The position numbers were made by a program, and so were the translations under genes. The notes under the pieces are model-generated. The model made no database searches. It worked only from the letters and a program-made list of their open reading frames with translations, and was not told the origin of the DNA. Below, in pieces: positions 19,210 through 27,148 of a DNA stretch of 64,000 nucleotides. Each line of letters opens with the position of its first letter. Positions within the stretch are counted from its first letter, which is position 1. Location: positions 2,481,389 to 2,545,388 of the forward strand of contig NZ_CP044205.1 in the NCBI RefSeq assembly GCF_009498235.1, given 5' to 3'. Origin of the DNA: Candidatus Methylospira mobilis. GTDB lineage: Bacteria; Pseudomonadota; Gammaproteobacteria; Methylococcales; Methylococcaceae.

Positions 19210-20301
19210 ATGGCTACGCACGAAGTACTGATTATCGGCGGCGGCATATCGGGTTTGATGACGGCGCGCGAACTGGCGCATGCCGGGATCGAAGTCACGC
19301 TTCTGGAACGCCGGACAATAGGCCGGGAATCGTCCTGGGCAGGCGGCGGTATTTTGTCGCCGCTGAGCCCCTGGAATATGCCCGATGCCATTACCGCGCT
19401 CAGTCTATGGAGCCAGGCCGCCTATCCCGGGCTGGCGGAAGAACTTATTCAAAATACCGGCATAGACCCTGAATGGGAACAAAGCGGCCTGCTCTTTAAA
19501 AACTGCGGACAGAGCGAGCAGGCAACAAGCTGGTGCGTACGCCATCAAGTTGTCTTCGAGCGGGGTATCTCCAGCGAATCAGCGTTGTATCTCCCTCAAA
19601 TTGCCCATATCCGTAATCCGCGCCTGCTGAAAGCGCTGCGCGCCGAGCTGGAGCAGCGCAGCAACGTAAGACTGCTCGAACAGCATGCCGTCGAATCGGC
19701 GGTCATTCGGCACGACCGCGTTCAATCGATCATTACCGGGCAAGGCGAATTTAAAGTCGACAAGGCGATATTGACAGCCGGCGCCTGGAGCGGCGTGTTG
19801 GGAGCCTCGTTTCATCTGGATATCCCGATACAACCGGTAAAGGGGCAAATGATCGTCTTTGCCGCAGTTCACGGCTTGCTGCACCCTATTCTACTCAACG
19901 ATGGTAAATATCTCATACCCCGGCGCGACGGTCATATACTGGCCGGCAGCACCCTGGAATACACAGGCTTCGATAAAGAGTCTACAGAGCAGGCCTACGG
20001 GGAACTAAGCGGATTTGCCTATGCCGAATTGCCCGCTTTGCGGGATTATCCCATCGAAAAACACTGGGCAGGTCTCAGACCTGGCTCACCGCAAGGAATA
20101 CCCTATATCGGGGTTCATCCCGGCTTATCCAATCTCTATGTCAATTGCGGACACTACCGCAACGGCCTGGTCATGGCGCCTGCTTCGGCGCGGCTGCTAG
20201 CCGACATCCTGCTGGGCCGAAGCAGTGAAATCGACGCAGCACCTTACCGGATCATTGAAAGAAGTTCAGAAGCGCCTTATAATAAAGCGATGCCCGAATA
20301 G
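19210..20301 (+). CDS. thiO: Glycine oxidase ThiO-like FAD-dependent oxidoreductase
   Basis: A 363-residue DAO-family flavoenzyme. The dinucleotide-binding motif LIIGGGISGLMTARELAHAG is at the N-terminus, followed by SSWAGGGILSPL, the ThiO-type segment PVKGQMI and the C-terminal FAD element YVNCGHYRNGLVMAPAS. ThiO oxidises glycine to iminoglycine (dehydroglycine) for the thiazole ring of thiamine. The last four codons (ATG CCC GAA TAG) run into the tRNA-Thr gene, so the stop codon occupies tRNA positions 8-10. Confidence 0.9.
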   Translation: MATHEVLIIGGGISGLMTARELAHAGIEVTLLERRTIGRESSWAGGGILSPLSPWNMPDAITALSLWSQAAYPGLAEELIQNTGIDPEWEQSGLLFKNCGQSEQATSWCVRHQVVFERGISSESALYLPQIAHIRNPRLLKALRAELEQRSNVRLLEQHAVESAVIRHDRVQSIITGQGEFKVDKAILTAGAWSGVLGASFHLDIPIQPVKGQMIVFAAVHGLLHPILLNDGKYLIPRRDGHILAGSTLEYTGFDKESTEQAYGELSGFAYAELPALRDYPIEKHWAGLRPGSPQGIPYIGVHPGLSNLYVNCGHYRNGLVMAPASARLLADILLGRSSEIDAAPYRIIERSSEAPYNKAMPE

Positions 20302-20367
20302 CTCAGTCGGTAGAGCGGTTCATTCGTAATGAATAGGTCGCAGGTTCGATTCCTGTTTCGGGCTCCA
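20292..20367 (+). tRNA. tRNA-Thr (anticodon CGT)
   Basis: A 76-base tRNA with an encoded CCA end. The acceptor stem GCCCGAA/TTCGGGC, D arm, T arm (GCAGG-TTCGATT-CCTGT) and anticodon stem GTTCA/TGAAT (one G-T pair) are all seen. The anticodon CGT is at 20325-20327 and reads ACG. The 3' half of tRNA genes is a common attachment site for integrases, and the accessory island begins directly downstream. No second copy of the tRNA 3' end was found at the other side of the island. Confidence 0.97.
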
Positions 20368-20444
20368 TAATTTCAATAAGTTACGCCACTTTGCAGCGAA
20401 CTTAAAAAACACGGTGCCCGGTATTTGCAAATTCCATAAAAAAA

Positions 20445-20472
20445 ACGGACACTCGGCCCGTCTGTATTTTTT
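20445..20472 (+). terminator. Possible terminator downstream of tRNA-Thr
   Basis: A six-pair stem (ACGGAC/GTCTGT, one G-U pair) with a nine-base loop is followed by T6. The stem is short, so confidence is moderate. Confidence 0.4.
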
Positions 20473-20750
20473 CTTGCTGGTGCTGCAATCAGATCAAATC
20501 TAACTGCGATTGATAGCAGTCACGATGCCCAGATAAGCCGCGTCGCGTATGCGATTATTATTTTCTTTTCGCTATCCTCGCATTGTTCCTTGCGCTGTTT
20601 AACAGTCTAGTCTTATAACCATTTTGCACCCTGCCGGAAATCGCGGAAAATCTCGCAGAATGTGTGCGGAAATACCGGTCTAAATTAGGCTCTATGCCGC
20701 GCCAGATATGGATTCCTGTGCACGGAAACTTCGCGGTATATTGCGCGGCA

Positions 20751-20832
20751 TTATTCGCCCGTCATGAAGTCGATATATGCCTTTGACGCTTCGATAGGGT
20801 CAACGATTGCCCGTTCTATGCGCGTTAGCATA
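20751..20832 (-). pseudogene. Remnant C-terminus of a second DUF5681-like gene
   Basis: In a minus-strand frame ending at TAA 20751-20753 the sequence reads LTRIERAIVDP followed by IEASKAYIDFMTGE. The first part is nearly identical to the TRIERVIVDP tail of the DUF5681 gene immediately upstream. The DNA is also visibly duplicated (20798-20834 versus 20866-20903). It is a decayed or recombined paralogue end. The rest of the 20368-20750 gap holds no recognisable gene apart from the possible tRNA terminator. Confidence 0.5.
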
Positions 20833-20835
20833 TGC

Positions 20836-21285
20836 TCACACATCGGACACGTCTATCATCATGCGCGGATCAACGATTACCCGTTCGATGCGCGTCGGCA
20901 TACGGTCCAGCGCACTGACACGCGAGTTTAGCGCTTCCAGTTCTTTCAGTTTAGCCAGCGCTCCCAGACCGTCAAGCATACTCTTGCCGTCCATTGGCGA
21001 TAACTTGCCGCTTGCTACTGCATCGATGATACATTCGGCCTTATCGCTCAGTGTGTCGCCCTTCAACGCTACTTTGACGGGTTCCTGTACTGGCCGCATT
21101 GTTGGCATAACGCGACTGATCAACAAGGATGCCGCCGCTGTATCGCCCATTTTCGCCTGAGTCACCAATGCGGATATGATGCCGTCAATCTCCGGCTCCA
21201 GTGCTGTTTTCAGTTTCTCAGTAAACGTAACGCCTTTTTTTCGCCCGGCTGGATTGCCGGATTGTCCTTTATTGAATGCCATCAT
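20836..21285 (-). CDS. DUF5681 domain protein of satellite-phage type
   Basis: A 149-residue protein starting MMAFNKGQSGNPAGRKKG, the hallmark of DUF5681 proteins found in phages and integrated elements. A mixed-charge helical region follows. The function is unknown; such genes often lie near terminase or packaging-related genes. The ATG at 21285 is preceded by AAGGAAC. Downstream lies a truncated copy of its own C-terminus. Confidence 0.7.
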   Translation of the reverse strand: MMAFNKGQSGNPAGRKKGVTFTEKLKTALEPEIDGIISALVTQAKMGDTAAASLLISRVMPTMRPVQEPVKVALKGDTLSDKAECIIDAVASGKLSPMDGKSMLDGLGALAKLKELEALNSRVSALDRMPTRIERVIVDPRMMIDVSDV

Positions 21286-21325
21286 TGTTCCTTGTGTTGT
21301 TTATCAAGCACGATGCAAATATTCA

Positions 21326-21336
21326 TTACTGCGTAA
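21326..21336. promoter_or_regulatory. Palindrome TTACTGCGTAA, copy 1 (over the stop codon)
   Basis: Perfect TTAC-TGC-GTAA dyad; with flanking bases it extends to ATTACTGCGTAAT at 21325-21337. It includes the stop codon of the small basic protein gene. Confidence 0.5.
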
Positions 21337-21577
21337 TAGCGTCACAGTAGGCGCTTTGCTCATCGCCTGACATTTTCGCCAGCTCTGCCTTTTCAGCATC
21401 CGCTATCAGCCGCTCAAGTAGCGCGGTCTGTCTTACTGCGTAATGTTTCGCCAGTCGCTTTAATGACCGTTTGGCCGGTGCGCTTATCAGGGTATTCAAT
21501 CGCGCCTTATTGCCTTCAATATCCTTGAGGTGTCTTTGCCGATATACCGCTTGTAACTCTGCGTTGGATTTTGCCAT
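21326..21577 (-). CDS. Small basic island protein of unknown function
   Basis: An 83-residue, strongly helical and basic protein (KRSLKRLAKHYAVRQTALLERLIADAEKAE as a core, shortened here to the key stretch RLAKHYAVRQTALLERLI). The core resembles ribbon-helix-helix or similar small DNA-binding regulators, but no family is recognised. The gene carries three copies of the palindrome TTACTGCGTAA: in its promoter, inside the coding region and across its stop codon. A self-binding regulator is a plausible reading (inference). A GAGAGGG site precedes the ATG. Confidence 0.6.
   Translation of the reverse strand: MAKSNAELQAVYRQRHLKDIEGNKARLNTLISAPAKRSLKRLAKHYAVRQTALLERLIADAEKAELAKMSGDEQSAYCDAITQ
21433..21443. 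promoter_or_regulatory. Palindrome TTACTGCGTAA, copy 2 (intragenic)
   Basis: The same 11-bp dyad inside the coding region, where it encodes part of HYAVRQ. Confidence 0.45.
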
Positions 21578-21593
21578 GCGCTGCCCTCTCGTT

Positions 21594-21606
21594 ATTACTG
21601 CGTAAT
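21594..21606. promoter_or_regulatory. Palindrome ATTACTGCGTAAT, copy 3 (promoter operator candidate)
   Basis: A 13-bp dyad 17-29 bp upstream of the small gene's ATG, overlapping a second 10-bp palindrome GTAATATTAC at 21602-21611. Its position fits a repressor operator over the promoter. Confidence 0.55.
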
Positions 21607-21674
21607 ATTACTACCGGTGACAGATATTTGACGCGCACTCGTAGGCGCAAAATATAAAGGGTGCAATCATTTTT

Positions 21675-22877
21675 CTACGCACACATTGATTCAAGCTTGC
21701 TAAGCTGGTCGTGATGTAGCAAAAATACCCCAGTTGATGAAGCTAACTGTTGAGCTGCGCGTGTGAATTGCGCATTCGATACAACAGCAGCAAAATGGGC
21801 ATTCTCAAATGCTTTACCCGCTATAATCTCTTGAACCGCAGAGTTTCCAACAGGGTTAGTGTATAGCTTGCACTGAATGACAACCTTTAGCCCATTTTTT
21901 TCGGCAATCACATCAATGCCTTGATCCCCGGTCGTTGAAGTTGTGCGGGCATTCCAATCATTATCACGCAAAAGCTCAGCAACAAGTTCCTCATATGCTG
22001 TAGGACTGATACTACTAACTTTTTCTGCGTAAGTCGTTGCGGAATCTTTGAAATTTGACGTTACCCGGTCAATTTCTTCTCTCACGCGGGTATAGTTTAT
22101 ACTGTAGGTATCAATATCACCAACAACAGGGTGCAGAACATTTGAAACAAATAGCTCTATCTCTTTTAGCCATTTACTATTATCTACCAGCCCATAGTTC
22201 CCTTTTATGGTTAACTGATTCCGTCGAATGGACAGTTCTTGCGCATGATCATTAATTATTTGTTTGGACTTGATAAACTGATACTCTAGCGCTTGCCTGA
22301 AGCGTTTAGCTGTAGCGTATCGCATGTATTGATTAAATAGCAGTTTTCCTAGAAAAAAAGCAACCACCAACAATATGATTGTTGACATAATGCCAGAGGA
22401 GCCCCTTTCTTTATCGGCAGAGACATCTGTATTTTTTTTAACACTATACCGGTGAGATTCTAAGTAAGCCCCCTCAAAGCTATTTAATTGAGATTTTTCG
22501 TTATCTATTTTTCTCCACGTACCATCATTAAGATCAATATCAAGCTCATCTATTTTGTTGTCTTTTTTTCTTCTTGTTTTTGCATGAAGTATTGCGGCAC
22601 CTTCTTTTTCAAGCCAACATCCCACAACAGTTATTGCTCTATTTTCAGTAACAAACCATGAATCCGCAGGTTTTTTTAATCTGGACAATGGTATTGAAAT
22701 ATAAAGCTGATAATTATATCCTTGCAGTAGAAACGTATCATCTGAGCATTTACTATTTGTTACTAAAGCCTCAATGCCACGCCCCAAATCCCCCGCCCAT
22801 TCCGCATTAGCATTATTTGCTATGCCAGAAAAAAATAAAATGACAATAACTGGCCTAATACATCGTAAAATGCACAC
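21675..22877 (-). CDS. Membrane-anchored Mrr-like restriction endonuclease
   Basis: A 400-residue protein. An N-terminal signal peptide (VIVILFFSGIANNANA) precedes an extracytoplasmic region of about 145 residues. A transmembrane helix follows (STIILLVVAFFLGKLLF), then a coiled or helical stretch, and finally a C-terminal Mrr-type PD-(D/E)xK domain near residues 285-400. The nuclease motif is clear: TTGDQGIDVIAE, then VVIQCKLY (D...QxK) and FAAVVSNAQFT. Mrr-fold nucleases cleave modified or foreign DNA. An outward-facing sensor tethered to a cytoplasmic nuclease is unusual. The start is GTG 22877. Base composition is noticeably AT-rich compared with the flanking genes, suggesting it was acquired as cargo. 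Confidence 0.8.
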   Translation of the reverse strand: MCILRCIRPVIVILFFSGIANNANAEWAGDLGRGIEALVTNSKCSDDTFLLQGYNYQLYISIPLSRLKKPADSWFVTENRAITVVGCWLEKEGAAILHAKTRRKKDNKIDELDIDLNDGTWRKIDNEKSQLNSFEGAYLESHRYSVKKNTDVSADKERGSSGIMSTIILLVVAFFLGKLLFNQYMRYATAKRFRQALEYQFIKSKQIINDHAQELSIRRNQLTIKGNYGLVDNSKWLKEIELFVSNVLHPVVGDIDTYSINYTRVREEIDRVTSNFKDSATTYAEKVSSISPTAYEELVAELLRDNDWNARTTSTTGDQGIDVIAEKNGLKVVIQCKLYTNPVGNSAVQEIIAGKAFENAHFAAVVSNAQFTRAAQQLASSTGVFLLHHDQLSKLESMCA

Positions 22878-23041
22878 TTCAAATCTCCGAAAAATTTGGT
22901 ATATGGTTCTATCTTATCAAGCTACGCCATGAAATCCACGAAAAATGACAGTAGGGCTGAAACTGTATCGTCCAGCATGGGTGCATAGTCGCCACAAAAA
23001 CCCCCACCGTTTCGGGTAGGGCTTGATAGGTATCGTAAAAG

Positions 23042-23515
23042 TTACAGCTTCGGCGTGTACAGTTCGCAGATTTTCTTATCCAGCCCCCACCATGTCCCAC
23101 ACGCGCCGGGTGCCGGTCTGCCTGCGCCGCATTTAATCTGCGCCGTGTGATAGTCCACGGCCTGAGCGTGCGCACAGTCAGCGCAACGCACCAGCGCCAG
23201 CGATACCGATACCGTTTCAATTGCCGATGCTGCCGGTAACTGCGAAACAGCAAACGCCCATGCCTGAGACCTGAGCGGATCGCTTCCAGTTTCGATTGCT
23301 TCCTTGTCCGGTTCGTCCAGCAGCGCAAGTACGTCAGCAAGTGGCTGTCCGTTCCTCCCTGACAATTCGGCAGCCAATGCAGCCACATCATTTTTCAACC
23401 TGACGGGGTGGCTATGGCTATTTTGGCTAAAACGGCTAAAAGCATCCTCGTTCGGGACAAATTTAGCCAAATTAGCCAAATTTGCCATAGCCACACTGGG
23501 AAACTCATTTTCCAT
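23042..23515 (-). CDS. Hypothetical island protein with possible zinc ribbon
   Basis: A 157-residue protein of unknown function that starts (ATG 23515) 11 bases inside the end of the DUF3987 gene, so translation is probably coupled. The N-terminal half is helical; the C-terminal half has a CADC motif and further cysteines (IKCGAG, GACGTWWG) consistent with a zinc-binding site. Comparable small genes follow the primase/helicase gene in satellite elements. No function is assigned. Confidence 0.6.
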   Translation of the reverse strand: MENEFPSVAMANLANLAKFVPNEDAFSRFSQNSHSHPVRLKNDVAALAAELSGRNGQPLADVLALLDEPDKEAIETGSDPLRSQAWAFAVSQLPAASAIETVSVSLALVRCADCAHAQAVDYHTAQIKCGAGRPAPGACGTWWGLDKKICELYTPKL

Positions 23516-25049
23516 TGTTGGCTCTTTGTAGGATGTAATCGGGATGTTTGTTTTTGCTATCTATGGCGATTACCCAGCGGTGCGTCTGCAAGGTCTCCAT
23601 GATCGTCATAAGCTCGTTTGCTTTCGGTCGCGGTCGACTGGACTTCTGTAGCAGGTCAGCGAATGAAAAAACGCTGGTGCCTTTTTTTGCGTGCTCGCGC
23701 TGCATCCATTCCAATATGCGCCGCGCTGGTGCCAGCGTTGTTTCTTCGTCGGCGGCTCGCTGTGAGGCTACCGCTTGAGATAGGTGGTAAAAACCTAGCG
23801 CCATTGCTTTGTTGAATGTTTCCGGCGATATTTCAGAAACATCATTTTCCAGTGCGCTCGGATTCATGGCTACATGCAGAACCAGCGCCAGCTTCACGGT
23901 CTGCGAAACGGCCTTTGACGCGATGTCGCGCACGTCGTCATAATCGCCGCCCGCCGCCATCATGATCTCAATACTGTTATGGTACTGTCGCCGCAGCTCC
24001 GCCGCTTCTGGTGATAGCGTCGCCCTGTGTGGCTCGTCGCGCTGCGTATTGAGCAACTGCATAATCAAGACGTTGTACTGCCCTAGCGCGGCTCTACTGA
24101 GATCTGGTTCGTCCTTCTCTTCTAACCGAGTCCCAACTAAACACGGAAGCCAGACCGGAAATATTCGCGCCAATGCACCCGATGCTCTAAGGCTCGGATG
24201 CCGCGCCGCCTGTTGGTATTTGTCCGGCTGCACCATCACGCAGACATTCAGGCACGGATTGAGTATCACGCCTGATTCTTGGCCTCCCGTCTCTGCGCTG
24301 CCGATACGGTCACGCGTGATCGTGTCGCCGGATATACCGGCGAGAATAACGCCATCGCCGGTTTTTCCATCGCCTGAGTATTTCCCGAGAATTGAATCAA
24401 TGACAGGTCGGCCTTCGCCCGATTGAATAGAATATTCGCCGTTGTTGTGTTCCATGAGCCGGAACAAAACCTGTTCGGTGTAGTCGCTGGTGAATTTGCG
24501 CGGGTGTAGCGGCAACGGCGCTTTTTCTGTTTTGATGTTTGCGATTTGTCGCGCAATATCTTGGCGTTCCAGCGCAGTTTCAGACTTTTCAGCTTCTTTG
24601 GTCAGTTTGCGGATTCTCGATTCAACTACGGCATTTATGGCTTCCGCTTCATCCTTCGCAAACTGGTAAGCCTCGGCCTGCTGTTCGATGTATTGAATGA
24701 ACGGATATTGCAGTTTCTTGAATGGTGGGCTTTTACGCTCCCCACTGGCTGCTATGAGGGTGAAGAACAAGGCCGGAAAATGGTCGAGTCCGTCACGCTC
24801 AACGACAACCGCATTTTTTCCGATAGCGGTAGCTACCATTGATAGCGCAATAGATGCAGGACTCTCAGGCGGCACTTTGTCGAACCGTGCGATTTCCTCC
24901 GCAGCTTTCGCCAGTGATTCAGGGAGTGCCTGAAAAGGATATTCTGGGAGTAATTTCAGCGGATCGCTTTGTAATGGGATTGGCTCGCCGGTTTCAGCAT
25001 TTTTAGCACGTGTCTCGGCTTCTTTTTCTATCGAAACGTATTCATCCAT
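23505..25049 (-). CDS. DUF3987 (YfjI-type) replication protein
   Basis: A 514-residue protein of the DUF3987/YfjI family, putative helicases or primase-helicases of phage satellites and plasmids. A degenerate P-loop IAASGERKSPPF (residues about 99-110) follows a short N-terminal tail. A coiled-coil insertion (about 135-170) and a helical C-terminus are visible. ATG 25049 overlaps the preceding CHC2 zinc-finger gene by 8 bases; together they resemble a split primase (zinc finger plus helicase). It probably drives replication of the excised island. Confidence 0.75.
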   Translation of the reverse strand: MDEYVSIEKEAETRAKNAETGEPIPLQSDPLKLLPEYPFQALPESLAKAAEEIARFDKVPPESPASIALSMVATAIGKNAVVVERDGLDHFPALFFTLIAASGERKSPPFKKLQYPFIQYIEQQAEAYQFAKDEAEAINAVVESRIRKLTKEAEKSETALERQDIARQIANIKTEKAPLPLHPRKFTSDYTEQVLFRLMEHNNGEYSIQSGEGRPVIDSILGKYSGDGKTGDGVILAGISGDTITRDRIGSAETGGQESGVILNPCLNVCVMVQPDKYQQAARHPSLRASGALARIFPVWLPCLVGTRLEEKDEPDLSRAALGQYNVLIMQLLNTQRDEPHRATLSPEAAELRRQYHNSIEIMMAAGGDYDDVRDIASKAVSQTVKLALVLHVAMNPSALENDVSEISPETFNKAMALGFYHLSQAVASQRAADEETTLAPARRILEWMQREHAKKGTSVFSFADLLQKSSRPRPKANELMTIMETLQTHRWVIAIDSKNKHPDYILQRANNGK

Positions 25050-25479
25050 AACGGCGCACCTCCGTATGAATGCGCTCAATCCTGCCGCATGCTTCCAGTG
25101 CGCGGATTTTGTCATCAGGGCTTAGGTCGTTGCCGTGTAGCAATCGTTCCAGTGCCAGCCCGAGAATAAACGATTCCCTCATCAGCGTGTTGAAGACGTC
25201 GGCCATACGCCACGCCGGTTTTTTGCGCGGCTGGGTAGCGTCGTAGTCGCGTCCGTGGATTTTCGGGAATAGGTCGGCAAGGGTCAGGCTAACAGCGCCC
25301 ACAATATCGGCAGTGCCGCATCCAGCATGACAATTCAATAAAAGTTTGCCGTCGTCCAATTCCTTGATCGACAGGCTAGGCGTGCGGTCGTCATGCGCTG
25401 GACAACAGGCTTGATATTTTCCCGGCCCTGTAGATTTGACCTTCTCCAGTCTTTGCAGTAGCTTCTCGATAGGCATCAT
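25042..25479 (-). CDS. CHC2 zinc-finger primase-like protein
   Basis: A 145-residue protein whose N-terminal half is a CHC2-type zinc finger: CCPAHDDRTPSLSI and LLNCHAGCG give the Cys-His...Cys-Cys ligands of DnaG-like primases. No TOPRIM domain follows, so it is a stand-alone DNA-binding module. It overlaps the DUF3987 gene by 8 bases. Either of two adjacent ATG codons (25479 or 25476) could be used. Confidence 0.8.
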   Translation of the reverse strand: MMPIEKLLQRLEKVKSTGPGKYQACCPAHDDRTPSLSIKELDDGKLLLNCHAGCGTADIVGAVSLTLADLFPKIHGRDYDATQPRKKPAWRMADVFNTLMRESFILGLALERLLHGNDLSPDDKIRALEACGRIERIHTEVRRYG

Positions 25480-25582
25480 ATCGCACCCCCAACAATCGAC
25501 AGCCATGCAGCTACACGAACGAACGCGGCTTTGATTTTATTGAAATAACTGATATTATTTGCATGAAGATTGTTTTGCGAAG

Positions 25583-25606
25583 CCGCGCCCCCCAGCGCGG
25601 TTTTTT
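25583..25606 (+). terminator. Plus-strand terminator opposite to the island genes
   Basis: A CCGCGC/GCGCGG stem with a six-base loop followed by T6. All annotated genes here are on the minus strand, so it would end a plus-strand transcript. A very short frame, ATG 25563 reading MKIVLRSRAPQRGFFV and overlapping the hairpin, is the only candidate and is weak. Confidence 0.6.
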
Positions 25607-25623
25607 CGTTTGAAGGATTCATG

Positions 25624-25881
25624 TTATGCGCCCTCGCCAGTGTGCGAACGGCTGCGGCTTTCAACAAAGGCGAGAAGGTCTGATACGCGATACTTCACGC
25701 GCCGCCCGATCTTTACATAAACAAGTCCGTAACGTCCGGTGCTGCGCCACACTGATAGCGTTCCGGGAGAAACGTTGAGATATTGAGCCGCTTCCTGCTC
25801 GTTGAGCAGGTGGCTTTCAGCCAAAGCGCATAATGCGGGAAGTGTTGCGCGGGGTGCATTTGTAGATGTAACAGTTGTCAT
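25624..25881 (-). CDS. AlpA-family helix-turn-helix regulator
   Basis: An 85-residue DNA-binding protein. The HTH_17 pattern is LLNEQEAAQYLNVSPGTLSVWR, given here by LLNEQEAAQYLNVS and GTLSVWR, followed by the wing VKIGRRVKYRVSDLLAFVE. AlpA proteins act as excisionases or activators of integrase and replication genes in P4-like satellites. It is the first gene of the replication module. Confidence 0.85.
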   Translation of the reverse strand: MTTVTSTNAPRATLPALCALAESHLLNEQEAAQYLNVSPGTLSVWRSTGRYGLVYVKIGRRVKYRVSDLLAFVESRSRSHTGEGA

Positions 25882-25972
25882 TGCTTAACCTCGATAAAGA
25901 AACCGAGATCATCATATCAAACTAATAAATGTTCAAAATCATATGCTTGGTACGGATAACCGGCTAACCGGA

Positions 25973-26540
25973 CTAAATTGTTTCGCCATCAAATTCCTTC
26001 TTCCACTCGTAAAAAGTAGTGCGGCTAACCTTATGTTCTTTATCGCAATGAATTTGGAATGATTTAAGCTTCTTATGTGTGCGCTCATTCTCTGGTAGCG
26101 ATGATTGCGCCAGATATTCGGCATACTCTTTTTTTTACAATCGGCTTGGCGGGGTGTCGATCTCGCGACCTGCTAGCATTAAAGTATTGATACCCTCGTA
26201 AAAAATATTGATAATTACCGCATAAACCGAGCATAACCCCAGCATCTATTAACTTTCCCATAGCATAGGTGTAGTCATGCTGGCGCATTGTTATTAGAGC
26301 CGCCTCTAAATATAAAACGGCGTATCCACAAGCTAAATGACCTGAGTCTTTTATATAGTCATTAAAAATATGTGTGCCGTTAAATGTGCCGCTACCATCT
26401 GAATCTAAACCGGTCACGGCGAACATTTCATTCTTTATTTTTTCAGGCAGGTACTCACCAAAAATATTATGTGCGGCACGACTTACATTATCTTCCAGTC
26501 TTTTCGACTCTTGAATTATGATTAACTCAATATCTCTCAT
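25973..26540 (-). pseudogene. Hypothetical protein, frameshifted at an A8 run
   Basis: The first part (151 residues from ATG 26540) begins MRDIELIIIQESKRLEDNV and contains an aromatic Tyr-rich segment. At a run of eight A on the coding strand (26129-26136 on the plus strand) the frame should shift. After RHPAKPIVKK the natural continuation is EYAEYLAQSSLPENERTHKK, then TTFYEWKKEFDGETI, ending at TAG 25973-25975. The C-terminus looks like a small helix-turn-helix. One A fewer (seven) would restore a 188-residue gene. This is either a real mutation, transcriptional slippage or a sequencing error. AT-rich, no known family. Confidence 0.6.
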
Positions 26541-26691
26541 GCTATCATTAGCTTAAATAAGACGTTCAACTTTCAGCGCAACCTAAAATAAATCCGTATT
26601 TAAAATTGCAAACCCAACTATGAGCATTTTAATGATTAGCATTATGCTATCGTTTAACTTGTCTATGCTCATGACTTAGCCTTGTGTTTTG
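26541..26691. other. AT-rich intergenic gap
   Basis: About 150 bases between a hypothetical gene and the DUF2442 gene; no gene or clear signal seen. Confidence 0.6.
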
Positions 26692-26937
26692 TTATGCCGC
26701 TTCCTGATAACTTTTACCCAACAACATACTTTCGATACTTAAATGATAGTCTATTGCTTCCCATTCGATACCTGTACCTTGACAAATAAAGCGGTAATTA
26801 TTTAGGTCATTAATAGAAGCACCCATCAGTTCCGCGTACCAACTCAGTGGCGTTGAAATAATACGCCCGTCTGTCAGTTCAACATGCAAATAACGATTAT
26901 CAAAGCTAACGGTTTTACCCGCGATTGAAGTATTCAT
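26692..26937 (-). CDS. DUF2442 domain protein
   Basis: An 81-residue protein matching DUF2442 (VSFDNRYLHVELTDGR, ISTPLSWYAEL). These small proteins commonly pair with DUF4160 proteins and are proposed, without firm proof, to be a toxin-antitoxin-like pair. Its start overlaps the DUF4160 gene by 23 bases, so the two are translationally coupled. Confidence 0.85.
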   Translation of the reverse strand: MNTSIAGKTVSFDNRYLHVELTDGRIISTPLSWYAELMGASINDLNNYRFICQGTGIEWEAIDYHLSIESMLLGKSYQEAA

Positions 26938-27148
26938 CCCATGCCCTCAAAAAGTTTGATTGATGTTCGCTTGTGATTTCCAGCGCCCGCCTTATCTCTT
27001 GCGGTTTGAATGTGCTGTTCACTACGCGCATAGTTCCAAGCTCGATTTTGGCGAAGTCACCGCCTTTCATAACGTGTATATGTTTCGGTTCATGCTCGTT
27101 GGCGTAGAAAAAGAATTTGTACCCGGCCAGATTCAATAATGTAGGCAT
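26915..27148 (-). CDS. DUF4160 domain protein
   Basis: A 77-residue protein with the DUF4160 signature FFFYANEHEPKHIHVMKGG and the conserved ALEITSEHQSNFLRAW end. It starts on the last base of the DUF433 gene and overlaps the DUF2442 gene. The pair with DUF2442 is a recurrent, uncharacterised module; here it is extended by a DUF433 gene in front. Confidence 0.87.
   Translation of the reverse strand: MPTLLNLAGYKFFFYANEHEPKHIHVMKGGDFAKIELGTMRVVNSTFKPQEIRRALEITSEHQSNFLRAWDEYFNRG

Noticed and set aside
22909..23391. 160-residue frame overlapping the hypothetical island protein
   Set aside because: Alternative frame over 23042-23515, Arg/Trp-rich; the overlapping gene has a better start, coupling and a cysteine motif.
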